Assembly: GCA_029721435.1 (NCBI GenBank)
Contig: CM056574.1
Location: 29,683,001 to 29,747,000 of the forward strand
Direction of reading: 5' to 3'
Length of the DNA stretch: 64,000 nt
Source of the DNA: Gymnothorax reevesii
Taxonomy: Eukaryota > Chordata > Actinopteri > Anguilliformes > Muraenidae
A program made the position numbers and the translations under genes. This document shows positions 33,295-46,932 of the stretch, in pieces. Within the stretch, counting starts at the first letter, position 1, and every line of letters begins with the position of its first letter. Below the pieces are notes generated by a model, which worked only from the letters and a program-made list of their open reading frames with translations, was not told the origin of the DNA and made no database searches.

Positions 33295-35850
33295 TTCCTC
33301 GGAGATTCACAGTGAATATTTTGCTTTCCTCATTAATATTTTTGTAGATTTAAAAAAAAAAAAACCATTTGAGACACTACATATTAATTAAAAAGAGCGC
33401 TCAAAGAAAATGTTTGCATTTTGCTTCAGAAAATTGAAATAAATATGTAACATAGCCTTGACATAGCCTGGATCTCAGCATCATCAAGGCTGTCTGGGAT
33501 TACGTGGACAGACAGACACAAGTGGAATTGTGCATCTGAACTGATGCAAGTTCTCCAGTATGCTTGGAAAAATCAAGCATCTAATCTTGTGACGAAAATT
33601 ACACCAGAACAATGTTTCTAATTTTAGGCAAAGGGTAGTCACACAGAATATTAATCCAATTTTGTTTATAATAGTTCACAGACTTTAACAAACCTTTTCA
33701 AAATTCAGAAACCTCTCTTTAAATGATTTTTAGAAACCTCTTTGTCTCGCGGAATTGTTTTAAATGTGCCAAAAGCTCATGCACAGTATTATAGGTGAGT
33801 ATATCCCTTTTTAGTCCTTGTAGGATATTGGGAGCAGTTTGAGAGTTGCTGAAAATCTAGCCGGCAACGAAAACCTTTATCTAGACAGCGCTTCTGTAAT
33901 AGATGTGCGCGGCTTGGAGAGAGGGGTGACAGGGCAGCCTGGAGCTGTTGGGTTATCATATCTGATCATGTAGTCCTGCCCCTGCCCAGCCTCCTGTGCC
34001 CTGTGCCACAGATTGATGTATGTAGTGGGGACACTGGGGTACCGAGACCCCAGTGAGAATATTCCAGTTCCCCACAGGCACACCGTCCATCACATCTCCT
34101 GTCAAACAGACTGAGTTTAAGCAAGACAGGTGGAAGAAAGAGGGTAAGATAAATCCCCTGGACCTCATTTAAATAAAAATATTAAAAAGGGAGAAACTGA
34201 CAGCTCACCTCAGTCCTGCACCTGAAACAACTGAGTCATATTTCTGTGTGTTAATGCATGATTTACACAGGCAAACTCTCTGCATTTGGAACATCAAGAG
34301 AGACGAACTACAGTTTATCACCAGGTATGTCGATTTGACTGTCATGACAAAGATTGACAAATGAGATTTTTCCTCCGTGTAGATTTTCACTGAATAAATA
34401 GCTCAAAAGTGAAAATGATTGTTTGTCAAGAGGCACATAAAAGCCTACATGGTCAGACAATTTGGGGAACATCAAACTGAGGGCGAAAGAGACTGATGCA
34501 GCCACAGCTCTCCATCACTTTTAGCTAACAGCACATTTTAAACCCCCTGAAACCAAAGTGTCAAAGAGTATGCTCTTAATGTCCCAACAAGTGGTTTGTC
34601 TCTAAATTTGTGGCTTTCAAAGATGAGGCTGTGCTATAAGCTTTAATGGAAGATGATAGCTCACTGGCTCAGCAATGCATACCCTTATATACCATTAGGG
34701 AACACAAAAGATGACAGACGAATCTTGGTCACTATCTCATTGACAAAATTAGCACTTCATTGAATGTAGCATTAAGTCAGTTCTTGTGCTTCGTCTTTCA
34801 ATGAAGTAATAAATATTCGTGCTTATGCGTGTGAGGGTGAGATAGGGACTTAATGCTCCCATTTAGCACTGGGCATAACACTATTTGTTCCGTGACAAGG
34901 ACGTTTTCTTGTATATTGTTCCTTGCATTGTTTTTTTCGACGTTAATCTCCCGGAAAGTTTTGTGAACTGTGTTTGCCTGGGTAAAGATAAAGACACTTT
35001 CTACAAGGCTCAGCTATCACTAACACACAGCTGGGCAAACTTACAAACAAAACCATACATTCTTATCTACCTGAAAGCACTGATATTTGTATCAAACCAT
35101 GATAGTTACTTAGACAGTTTTACACTCAGGTATTTTCAATTAAGATTTTTTGTCACCTTCCTTGTAGATACATGCATTCTAAGCAAGTGCAATATCTCTT
35201 CCTGCCTGAGACTGGCTTTCTGTGCCATCTACCTTCAGCCAGAATGGCCAGTGATTTCTATCCTAATGGGCCAGTCTGACTGCCTGCTTGCGATAAAAAG
35301 TTAGAAGGTGAAAAATTCATTTACAAATACCAGTAGCCGTTCCATCAGCCTCTAGCAAAGCAGGTAGGCCGACTTTGATTTGGGGAAGTAGCGCTCCCTA
35401 TTTTCATGTAGTTACTGGATTTGATGAAACCTTGGTGGAGCCTATCTCCACCACACAAAGTGAGTTCCTGAACCAGTCAGTTGTCCCAAGCTACAATATA
35501 TATGCACAATGTAATGAAAAATTTAAAGACACGTGTGATGGTATTCTGTTTTAATGAAATTCAAGTGGTTAAAGGTTAGGAAAAGCCCTGTTCAATTACA
35601 AATGGGAAAAAAAATAATACTGGGTAGTTTCAAAAACTGTGGAATGAATAAAAAAGTCAAAAGATACTTTCCATTTTCCATCCAAATCCAAATTCCAGCA
35701 AGTGACCAAAATGACAGTCGTTTTACGCTCATTGGATAGAAACTTTAGGGGAAAACAACTCACAATGCATCACAAGACTGCTCTTGAAGGGATTTATTAT
35801 TATTAAAATTATTATTATTTATTAATTTATTCTATTTTATTTTCCCTCTG
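33295..35850. other. Non-coding DNA, no gene seen
   Basis: ORFs up to 139 aa (34885-35304) show no recognised motif. No sharp repeat structure was noticed. Confidence 0.5.
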
Positions 35851-36463
35851 ATATGGGATCAGTAAGACACCAGATGCGGGGAGATGGGAATGAGGATTTT
35901 ATTTGAACAAAACAAAACAGGCACGAGGGCCAACGAAAAACTTGGCCCAAAGGGTTGCAAAAAACAAACTAAGGTACGCTACACAGAGCAAAGAACTAAA
36001 GAGCTAAAAAGGCAAAAACAAAAAACCACTGGAAACTCCTGGGAGATAAGCAAGAACAGAAATAATCAACGAAACTAAGGCTATATACAAAAATGAGAAC
36101 AAGGCTTGGGAACATGAATGTGAGCGTGAACTAGAGAACAAAACTTGCACATGGAACAAGACTTGGAAACAAGAACTTGAACATGGAGCGAGACTCGAGA
36201 CACTGTCTGCCAGCCAACTTCCACCGCATCCAGATAAAGGCTTAGAAATCATGACACATGAAGGGCAACACCTGGAGAAGGAGAACAAGAGGCAGGGCAA
36301 GATCATGAGACATGGACTAAGATTGGATGACAAGACTTGCTCATTAAGAGAATGAGCGTGCTCAGCTTAAGTACCAATTAAGTATGCAGTTTGAAAGCAG
36401 CATGAATGTTAAGAACAGAAAAGCACAGCAAGATCTTGAAATACCAAAGCAGGAATCATGACA
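35851..36463 (-). mobile_element. Candidate gypsy-type solo LTR
   Basis: On the minus strand the segment runs TGTCATGATTCCTGC... to ...GATCCCATATCA, so it has TG...CA ends. It has the pyrimidine-rich, serine/leucine-coding look of fish gypsy LTRs (minus-strand words TGTTCCAAGTC, CTTGTTTCC). I see no target duplication and no adjacent pol sequence. The identification rests on compositional style and termini only. Confidence 0.4.
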
Positions 36464-37260
36464 ATAAACTCCCTGTCTAAATTAGTAATATTAGTAATGT
36501 GCCTATCTAATGAATTACACCACCCAGTGAATGTTAGTAAATGTTAGTAACCTAAAAACAGTTAATTGTCAATTAAGCTTAGACAGCCCCGAATCCAGCA
36601 CAGCACAGAAGGAAGGGGGAAATACCAAAGCCAACCAGAGCTCAGAAATGTGCAACAACGAAGGCACGGGGTGGAACGCAGACAAGCGGTGGAGTGGCTT
36701 GGCAGACCTGGCATGAAACAAAACATGGAAAAGTAAAAACATGGACAGTGAACATGAATTATCAAATGATAGATCCAGATACAAGAAACTGTTAAAACTG
36801 TGACTATGAACATGAACAATGAAACTATGAAATCTTGAACATGAAACTGTTAAAACCATAAATGCTGTACTGTTCTGGCCAAATGGGTTATTATTAACTA
36901 ACACGTTACAACAATAACAATAACTACAACAATAACTAACAACACCCTCAGGAACAGTGATCATTATTGCAAATTGTAGTTAGACTGAGGTTAAGTTTTT
37001 TTTTTCTTTTTGTAAAATATGAAGTGTTCATTTCAGTTATCCATGCTTTAGGTAGCCTATCATGGCCAAGATAATCTCTCTGACTAAATCAAATGCAGAT
37101 TGTTAGTTCTTCATTAGATGCCACTTCAAGGTCATGTGGTATCAGTGGTCTTCTCATCACTGGCCCAGTCATTCAATCATCATTTACACCTGACCCCAAT
37201 TAGCGGCCTCATCACTGCTCACTATAAAATCCTTGCCTGTGCAGCTCTTCAGTTACTCAC
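36464..37260. other. Possible further LTR-like DNA
   Basis: The 36580-36960 part has the same antisense-LTR style as its neighbour. The 37190-37255 part reads CCCCAATTAGCGGCCTCATC, then CTCACTATAAAATCCTTGCC, which looks like an LTR promoter with a TATA box on the plus strand. No matching second copy or pol sequence is present, so this remains a guess. Confidence 0.25.
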
Positions 37261-40041
37261 ATTAGTCATTCCTGTCTGAGTAATTCTAAGTGCTTGCTTA
37301 TGATTTTGTGGGCTGTGCACGGCTTCATTTATTGTACCAAGTGCTTTTTGTTGGTGATGGGATGGAAGATATTTTATAAAAAATAACAATAGCCTCGTGT
37401 GCCCTAAAATTTGCTCTTTGCCCTGCACGGTCAGCCAGCCTTGAGGAATCTTTTCCTTTGATCCCCCGAACCTAATAAAGTTCAACGCATCTTTATGATG
37501 AGTTAGCATGTTAATTTGGTGAAAATATCTGCACTCCTTCAGAAGATATTGCTCAAGCAAGATATTTATGATGGACGGTGTCACTCAAACACAGGCACAA
37601 ATGGAGAAGTCGGAAACAGTACGCCGCTCGCCCAATGTGTGTGGCAGAGGCAAATTATTATTATTATTGTTGTTGTTGTTGTCTGTAGAATGAGGGCTTT
37701 CCAATAAAATTTTGAAGTGATCATTTTTAAGTGCCCAATGTCAACAATCATTGCTCTCAGTAAAATGGGTAGGCAGGGAGAGAGAGCCACCTTCTCACAT
37801 GGTCTGCACAGTATCCAAGCAGACCAGATCAGGCAGTACATTTAAATGTCTCATTGATATTTGGAGAGGGGCCACTGGGAAGGATTTCAGTATAACTCTG
37901 CTAATCTGTTATCACCTAATAAAAACCAACAAATTTAAAATCCTCCGGGGGGATGTACGAATAAACTGCTGAAACTGTGTTTGGGGAGATTTTCTACAGG
38001 TAACTTTCCCTGGGAGTGTTTGACACAGGAGACCAATAAAGAGATCTGTTATGCAGGTGAGCTCTGGAGTCTGTAACTGAACTGTGAGGTGGGGCTGATA
38101 GACCCAACTTTCTCTCCTCGAGGAAGCCAAAGGACAAAACTGAAAAGAGCCAATAAGCTTTGAGCTCAAACTAATCTCCATTAGTTAGCAGTCCCTGAGG
38201 GTGGAAGAGCTGTTGAAGCTGAATATTAGGGAAATGAAAGTGATCAGGGAGCCCCCTGGAAATAGCTGCATTAGTTTAAATCAGTGAAGCTTGGTTATTG
38301 CTCTTTATGTGCAGAATGTGATATAAATCCTCACATATCAAATGAACATTGTGTGTGTGATTTAAACCGGTCTTGCACATTGCTCCCGAAAAGGAGTCTG
38401 AATGACTATGAATGTTGTTCACATGGGAGAAAGAGCACACCCTTCCCTCCACACTGGTCACAGTCAGAAGGAAGACTTCCAGTCTGACATCTCAGCTAAA
38501 ACAATTCCACGGATGCAAAATAAAGCGCCAGTGTGACTCCACACACAAAAATAGATTGATAATATCATATGAGTGAAGTACCTATTTGAAATGGTTTGCT
38601 TGATGGCATAAATGGCATGAAGTTTATTAATGTAACATGCAAATAATCTTCCTCCTTTAATATTGGTATCAGCGGGGCGATTACCATGGGGTGAAGAAAG
38701 CAGGAGTCATTTTGATACTCATCTATTTTACTTTATTGTCAGGAAGGACAGACTGAGCCAGAGTACACAGTATGCATTAAATGCAGCTTTTTGTCTCCGA
38801 TAAGAGAAATCAGATTATTTAATTCAGCTGAATTCACAGTTACTCCTCTCAGAAGAAGGCATTTTGAATACTTAACGCTGCTGTGAAGATGAAATGATCC
38901 AATTAAAGCTGAATATTGTAATTGATAAGCATCTTATTTATTTCAATAAAGGCAGATACTAATTTGAATGCTACCTTTCTTATATCCATGGAATAAAAAT
39001 GTCTATCTTATTGTGCTACTTCCGTGACCTGTCATTACTTGGTTGGAAAGGTGGTGAGTTCAAGAGGAAGTTAGAGGATTCTTGGAAAATTATACAGGTG
39101 CATTGGTCTGAGCCTCTGATGTATGTCTGGGCTGGATTTCTATTTAATCCCGACCAGAGGCTATTCCATCTACAGGATCAATCTATTCCACCTTGGAGCA
39201 CAGAAAGGAACCACGTTTCAGGTGTCGAAGCTTTTTTTCACAGACTGAGCTGCATGTCGGCTCTTAAACTGAATTTAGATTCTTTGGAGTTTTGCAACTG
39301 GGTAAAATCTGGTGTGCCAAATCATGGTTTAAGTGAAATCCAAGAAAAGAGGAAAAGAGCTGAACAGCCCAGACATAAGATATAATTTCACCTGTAAAAA
39401 CAGGTCCAAGGATGTACAAGTCCTCTTTACCCTGATGTTCTATCTGCACATTTAAATCTCAACAGTACCAGAGCTACACAGCTAACTTCACCTTTCCACT
39501 ACCCTTGATGAAGCACCAAGCTGCGCCTGTCCACTCAAACTAACCCTACACAGTGAAATTTAATTAACATATTAGCCCAATATGGACCATCAGTACTCAC
39601 ATTGAAAATTTTACTGAACAGGTTTTTTCAAGCTCCTTTTCCAAATGCCGTGCCACGCTTTCGACACCTGGGTTTTGTAACAACTCGAGCTTTGAGACAT
39701 GTTTTATTTCTTTCTGACTAATTTCAGTACACTGGATGCTTGGCTCCCAGAAAGAAAAAAAAGATGTTTGGGAATACTTTTAAGTCAGTAAGTAACTCTG
39801 GGCAGACACTTAAAAGCACAGAATAATAATAGCATGATGTGATTGCCAAAAAACAGCATATTCAGAGGCTCACTAAGATCAGGTTTGACAGCACCTGATC
39901 AGATCAATCCCTGGCCTTAGAAGACCTGACAGGTCATTACATATTTCTGCTGAGTGACTGATTTGAGCTGTGGGTTGATTGTATAATGAGCCCCCAGTTT
40001 CATTAGCTAACCCCTAGTTCCAGGGAATCATCTGGGAGTTC

Positions 40042-40085
<44 letters not shown>

Positions 40086-41297
40086 TAATACAACGCAATA
40101 ATAATTTAATCTGACACCAATCAAGTTCCAATGTGGTCAGTCTACAGTGCAAACACAACTTATATTGTCAAAAAACTGCTCTATCATAACTGAACATTGA
40201 GATCAATGGTCTGAAATTTTAATTGCACATTAACAGGTTGCTCTCCTCAATCAATGGGTGGCCTGTGCCACTGCCTGGATTGAAATGCATCTGTCCAATC
40301 AATGGCAACAGCAGGACAGGAAGCAGGAAGAAAGCCTAGCTAGTTCAGGCAGGGCAGGTGAACTGTCTAACTTTGCCTACTTCCTGTTCTACAGCACTCA
40401 GTACGGTTTCTCTTTTTCTTTTTTTAATGGCTGTCACGAGGAAAGCAAGCAAAGTTTGAAGTGACATTGCGCTATGTACAGACTTCAGAAAAAAAATACT
40501 GGATATGTTGCTGGAGATGTTCTGAACAGTGAATCATTTTCAGGGGAATCCTGTCTATACCTATTTGCTGCATCCCAAGTGGATTGCTTGGCTATACTCT
40601 GAGCTCCTCTGGATTGTCATAAAGCAGTATGCTCCTGGGAGGTCCGATGTGCATAAAGCTGGAGTAACCACACGACTGCTGGGAAATTGGCCTCACATCG
40701 ATGGCTTCAGTAGGTAGCATAATCCAGCATGGGAATGGCCTCACAGAATCTGGTGCCTGGCTCACACATTGACAGCTTCATTAAATAGTATATTCCTGAA
40801 TGGGGATGGCCACATATTGTGTATGCACTACCCTTTCTCTCCACAACAACCTTCAGCCTTTGGGAAAGGTATAATTAATTGTGTTAATTATGTTATGAAT
40901 TGAAAATCACAACAAAGAAAACCAGCAATGACAACTTAAACAAATGTATTCTTCACTGATTAGGAAAAAAATGTCTATAAATAATTCACTGTGCAATCTT
41001 AAAATAACACTCTGATGCCACTACGTTGCTTTGATTCCAAAACAAAAAAACCTTCTTCAACTGAACAAAATCACAGCATTTATATCAACTAGGAACATTC
41101 TGGAAAGATCTACAGGAGTCCTGGGTGATCTGGCCCCCTTCAGGCAAGAAGAAGCCAGAAACTTCTAAAAAGCACTAGTCTATTTCATCACAAACAAGTG
41201 GTATAGCACCAGAGCATGTTTTTCTACAGACAAACCACCAGAGGGTGTTAAATGATAAACAAAATAAACAAATGGCAGACCGTAAGGCAGCGCAAAT
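37261..41297. other. Non-coding DNA with a candidate conserved element
   Basis: No gene was recognised. Short ATT/GTT trinucleotide runs lie at about 37657-37681. The segment 38620-38960 has the AT-rich, motif-dense texture of vertebrate conserved non-coding elements (see findings). The 128-aa ORF at 38999-39385 has no recognised domain. Confidence 0.4.
40042..40080. repeat. (AAT)n microsatellite
   Basis: Thirteen AAT-type units are read directly. Confidence 0.95.
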
Positions 41298-42190
41298 CTA
41301 ACAAATCTCAATTTACAAATGGCATCAGATTTGCAAAAGTGTGTTGTTTTTGCTGATGATACAATTTGTTCTGGAATGGATTTACAACAGTTATTAGAGG
41401 TGGTCACAAAAGAAATGGGTAAAATTAAATGTTGGTTCAATAAAAACAAATTATCCTTAAACTTGAACAAAACGAAATACATGTTGTTTGGTAAGCGAAA
41501 AATAAATACAGAGGTACAAGTCAAAATTAATAAGGAAATGATAGAAAGGGTTTATGAATATAAGTTTCTGGGTGTCGTATTAGACCATAAGCTCTGTTGG
41601 AAATCTCGTGTTAAATATCTGTGCTCCACGATCTGTAAAAGTGTTGGGATATTGTGGAAAACTAGTCATACGCTGAACCAAAAAACACTGTACATGCTGT
41701 GTAACACACTAATTCTACCATATCTCAGCTACTGTACGGAAATTTGGGGTAATACTTACAGGAGCAACTTACAAAAAATATGCACGCTGCAAAAAAGAGC
41801 AGTAAGGTTAATGCATCATGCGGGTTACCAAGAACACACAAATGTACTGTTTTTAAAATCAAACATTCTGAAATTCATGGATCTAATAAAATTTAAAACT
41901 GTACAAATCATATTTAAAGCAAGACACAATCTACTCCCAAGAAACATTCAAAAATTATTCAGTGACAGAGGGGCGAGATATGAGCTAAGACGGGAATTAA
42001 ATTTGAAACAGGCTTGTGTTCTGCACGACACAGAAAAGGATGTGCATATCAGTTTGTGGGGTGATCCTGTGGTATAGCCTTGATGATGACATTAAGCAAA
42101 GCAATAATATTACACAGTTTAAGAGCAAATATAAGAAATCACTCGTGAACAATTACAGAGATGAGGCGAAGCTGAAAAAAAAATAATGAT
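41298..42190 (+). pseudogene. LINE reverse transcriptase, palm-to-C-terminus fragment
   Basis: The 252-aa frame 41319-42077 begins just before the catalytic motif CVVFADDTICSGMD. It continues with KCWFNKNKLSLNLNKTKYML, EYKFLGVVLDHKLCW, LPYLSYCTEIWGN and LQKRAVRLMHHAGY. These are the palm end and thumb of a CR1/L2/jockey-group non-LTR reverse transcriptase. A frameshift near 42075 is followed by LDDDIKQSNNITQFKSKYKK in another frame, the usual C-terminal end. The upstream endonuclease and fingers are missing, which fits 5' truncation during target-primed reverse transcription. This copy keeps its longest frame well, so it is younger than the LINE at 13.3-17.7 kb, from which it differs in sequence. 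Confidence 0.88.
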
Positions 42191-42589
42191 TTAATAATGT
42201 TGAAGGCTTCTTGGTGAGTATTACTTTTGGGTCTAAAGTAACTATCTTTATGTATACTGTTACTCTAATGATGGGGTAGGACTTGATAAGCATTCTTGCT
42301 TCCTCCTGCTCCTTCTCGAACTCATTACAAATTTTCAGTCTTCTGATGAATATTAAGTGATGTATTGTATTCTATTTTGTGTTATTTATATTAATTTTTA
42401 TCTGTCCCTGGTTTTCACACCAATTTCTGCCCTTTAGTTCATTAGTTAAATTAGCTCATTAGCTCATTATCTAAATAGCCAAACTATTTATGAAATCTGA
42501 CATTTCAGGCGCATTTCTTTAGATTATCATGAATGACCTAAGACTTTTCTTGTCGGCCATCATAAAACATTTTTTCTCTGAATCTTTGC

Positions 42590-42700
42590 ACAAATCTATA
42601 TTTGCATTCGCAACCAATTAGCTCAATTAGTCAAGGTAATTGATAGAAATAAAAACCTGCATACACAATGGCTCTGCAGGACTAGGATTGCCCACCACTG
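42590..42700. repeat. 3' end of a hAT-type MITE
   Basis: It ends CTCTGCAGGACTAGGATTGCC then CACCACTG. The reverse complement, CAGTGGTGGGCAATCCTAGT, is the familiar CAGxGGTGGGCAATCCTGGT terminus of a fish hAT MITE. The matching left end was not found, so it is partial. Confidence 0.55.
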
Positions 42701-45700
42701 ACCAAACACTTTAATGCATGATGAGATACTTGAATGTCAGTGAGGCTGTTACCCTTTTAAAAAAGCTGATCTTGTACTCAAGGCACAGGTATGCCGACAC
42801 TGGCAAAGTACAGTACTTATATTTAAGCCAGTGTAGTTAATGCTGAGACAGGATGTCAATCTTAGGTTCAAAGAATTGACCAGGCAATGAAAGTGGAAGT
42901 TATGGAGGGGGATGTTATTAACGTGATAAAAGAATTCAAGGCAGCATGTAAAGGCAGTCTGTTAATCTAGGCAGCAGAGGTCGGGAGAATGGCCGATTGC
43001 AGAACGATGATCAAGAGATGGATTCAGACAATGTTTATCATAATTTCCTTTTCAATTAACTGTGGCTACTGCATACAAAATTGTGGAGATGAAAGGTATT
43101 TTGCAGAAATCAGCCGTCTAACAGCAGCACACGGGGAGACTTTCTTTGCCAATAAAATCTGTGCTCAGAGTCATTCCATTGGACATGAAAAATCAATAAA
43201 TTGATGCATATAATCAAAGAACCAAAATCAATCTTTGTCTTTGGTAATGGTCCTGATTTCCTGGATACAACATGATTTTTAGCATTTGAGTGAATAATTT
43301 TCTAAATCGATGGAAATTAGTGATCAAGAAGTTGTTTTATCAAACAAGAATTGAAAGTATCCATCATCATCCAGTGATCGTGAAACAATGAACAACAACT
43401 ATCCCTGTAATCTCCCCAGGATTGTGAAAAGACACTTAAATATACATCTATGTGCGTTATGCATTTGTTGTGCACCGAAAGCTGAACTTTGCCTTTTGAA
43501 AATATGCGATTACTCAAGCATCTAATGCATTTAGTTGGGAATTGACTGAATAGATGCAGATAAACAGGTTTTTTAAAGTGAGTAATCTAGAGTGATCGCT
43601 GACAGAAAATCTGGTGTCTTTACAGGTCATTACTTTCCAATACCAGTCCCCCAGGAGAAACAGGCCGAGTGCATGATGACAGAATTCTGCTGCAGCATAG
43701 TGTCACTGCCTCCATCCAGTGTTTTCCACCTGTCATTCTTTTTTTTCTGCCTTTCAACAATCATAATCCCCATTCTCTCATTCAGTCTGTCCTTTCATGT
43801 ACAATTTCAGGGAAGCTAAATATGTTCTACCCTTACTGCTCTCTGTCTAGGCCCCAAGGCATGTCTGTTATCAGATCACTCTTTTTTATTCTATCTTTCT
43901 CCGCCACACACACACACACACACACACGTACATTGAGTCAGTATCAAATGCACTATATTAAGTGCTGGCAGGTGAGGTTTGTTTCGCTGGCAACACTTGT
44001 TTATGTATTTATTGATTAATTTTTACATTGGCCCTTTCTTTGCATGCTTCCTAGCAGCCTTGCAAAACAGCCCTTATCAACTTTTCTGTGGTGTCAGATG
44101 AGGGAAATGAGGGCAGGAAGGCAGGATGCTTTGTTTACCATTGAGATAGAACCAATGAGGGGTGAAGCTGGGAATAATTGGGAAAGTTTTGAGAATCTAA
44201 GGTGTGAAACTTGATGCTGGAGGTAGAGCCAGGGGTCGGAGGTGCATAGTTTGAAGTAAAACAAGAATATGATCTGTATTACTGGTGAAGGGACAGGGAG
44301 CGCAGTGATGTGAGCTCAGCGGAGTCTTACTTGAGGGTGCACAAGAAGTCTGAGACCTTCTGGTCTGCTTTGGAATAACAGCGCTTCCCTTCCCATGAGA
44401 ATTAAAAACTTTTGCATAGCCAGGGGTAAAATTCAGAGAGCAGCAGTCGCAAAAAAATCAAACTTCTCCACTTCATTCTGATGCCTTATATGCGTCATGG
44501 GACATTATTCACCCTGGAAGGAGATCTGTGCCATGAACAAGAGTCACTGGAGCTCTTTTTAGCCTTGCAGAGAGACGGCACTTCATGGCGAGAGGACAAA
44601 AAGGGAAAAAGTTCAGGAAAATAAATGACTGAGGCAGAGGGGGAAGAGAAAGGGATGGTGGGGGAAAGATGATGGGATTTGAGAGTCTTGAGATGTATTT
44701 GCTTCCTGCTACATAAGTGGGATTTTTTCAAGCTGTCATGCAGTGAAGTATCTTTGATAGTTATTTCTACAATCAGAGATTGCTGAGACACATCTTGTAT
44801 TCAAGACACGCAGTGTTCAGTATTTTAGAAATGAATCCAATAATACAGATCAATTTCTTAAACCTGCCAGCCATAAAACTGTAATGGCCTGGGAGGAAAT
44901 AAGAGCCACTACCAGCTTAGTATTAGTCCTTCCTGATACACCCTTAAGCTTATCGTTCACTGAGATCACTGCAAAAAAATAAATAAATAAATAAAAGACT
45001 TAAGCACAGGGAAGGCCACAGCACTGATCCTAATGAGTACCTGCCTGGAATTACTCAGAAAACAAGGGCTGTACTATCCAGTCCCCATTGTTTAATGATA
45101 ACAGGGGTGAACAGAACATTAATTGTTTCCTGGAGAGCATGATGAGTAATTTATTTTTCAGGGTATCTTTAAAAAAAACAAAAAACTTCAATTTCCCTCT
45201 CTTCATCTGGTTCTCCTGTTACCCTATGCTGTGTTTTATTTGTGATTTACAAGTGGAAGGTTAGTGGTTTCATTGCGCCGATAATGGTTGTTTTAAAAAA
45301 CTCCGAACCTTTGTCTGTTTATATTCCTCTTTGTGTCTGTGGCATCAGAAATTCATCCTCGTGTCAGGGAGTAATTGAATTAAAATTAATTCCTCCAAGG
45401 AGACACATTTAAAATGTCTCTACAAGGAATTTGCTGTATTTTAGCCCTGGTGAGCCAAAGAGCCCCAGATAAGTTTCAAGTTCCTTGTTGTCCGATTTGA
45501 GATGGATGAGGAGGCCTCATTCAATATATTCGTTGAATAATCGTGTCTAATTTTCTTGCAAATTAAGGCCATGCTTTCTGTGGTTCCCAAATGTGCACTA
45601 CAACACAATTACTGAATGCTGGATTCGCTCATCTAAGATAACGGTGCCTACCCATTGTGATATAAAAGCAAAATGAATCACATGCCACTACCAGAATATT

Positions 45701-46477
45701 GTACTTATTGCATTGCGATAACAGAGAATATGCCCAATTATTATGTTTATGCAATGCATTGAAATTGGTTCACAGTATTTCTTTCACCAGAATATCATAC
45801 AGCCTAATAACGAGGAATCAAATGAAAATGCAGATGCGTAAAATTGTGAAAATGATAGTAATGGCCAAAGAGCAGTGAATTAAAAAAAATGCTGGTACAG
45901 TAAATCCAAAAGAACTTTCTGTCAAGGAGGAGTAAGCGAAAAAAGTACTGACTGATTTCAATGCTTTTGCCTTTGGGTGCCTTGTTAAAACCTAAGCTCT
46001 GAGGTTAACTCTCAGAAAACATATTAATCATGTGTAGATCCTTTTTCACATCATAAGCAAATACAAATATGGTATTGGTTTTCTTAAACACAGCATTATT
46101 ACAAGTATAAAGGAGGCTTTTGCTGTCCTCATTTGATGTTGTTGTTAAAACGAACTCTATGCCTTAACCCAAATGTGAAATAGGAATGCCGAAAGCTGCC
46201 TTTTTCGTCGTATATTAACGCTTGTCAGATAGCTTCACTATATGACGAGTCGAAATGACACTGTGTTGGATGCTGACATTCTCCAGGTGAAAGTGTGCCA
46301 GCAGGATTTTTGGATAAGAACAGGGAAGAAGTAGATATGCTAGAGATAATTGTGTCCATAAATATATTTGGATTTTGACAAAGTTATTTTAGCTGTTCTC
46401 TACAGCATACTGGGGATGGAATTAAACAATGGGAATATCCTCAAAAAGCATACTGTTTCACTTGGATAAGTCGCCAC
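42701..46477. other. Repeat-poor non-coding DNA with a candidate conserved element
   Basis: A (CA)n tract is at 43907-43927. No gene was recognised. The 45300-45590 stretch is a candidate conserved non-coding element (see findings). Confidence 0.45.
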
Positions 46478-46932
46478 ATTTGCGGAGCAGTAGTGACTAC
46501 CGCGGCGCGGATTCAATCCCCGGTCGTACCAACCAGCAGTGGTCGGCAGCTTTTTCAGGGCAGCACACGACTAGCTATAGCGCTGCGGGTATGCAAATCG
46601 GGAATGGACTGCCGGGAAGGGATATTAAAGATTGCCTTGTTTGTCGCTCAAGCGCCTCCTGTTGGCCAGCTGGGCGCTCATCAGTGAGATTCTAAGCTTG
46701 CTCTTGTTCGGGTATCCTGCGCCCTCGTTCTGAACTTGTGAAAGTTTCAACTAATGAGTGTAAAGATGCTGGAGCTGACAGGCGCGTGCTTAGGAGGAGA
46801 GCCGCGAACTGTCTCTCTCTCCTGAGCCGGCAACAAGGGGTCGCATACAAGCAAGCCTTGTACATAGTTCTTGAATGGGCATTCCAGATTCAAATAGGAT
46901 TGGGAATGCTAAATTATTTTTTTTTTAAAAAA
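46478..46932 (+). mobile_element. tRNA-derived SINE, copy 2
   Basis: Same block order as copy 1 at 9874-10365: a decayed B box (GATTCAATCCC, 46510-46520), ACCAGCAGTGGTCGGCAGC, CTGTTGGCCAGCTGGGCGCT and AGGAGAGCCGCGAACTGTC, with a T/A-rich end near 46917-46932. The A-box region is damaged compared with copy 1. The two copies together define the family body independently of any database. Confidence 0.85.

Noticed and set aside
35851..36960. Confident call of two adjacent LTRs
   Set aside because: Neither has a target duplication or adjacent pol sequence, and the candidates do not resemble each other closely, so I kept only a low-confidence entry.
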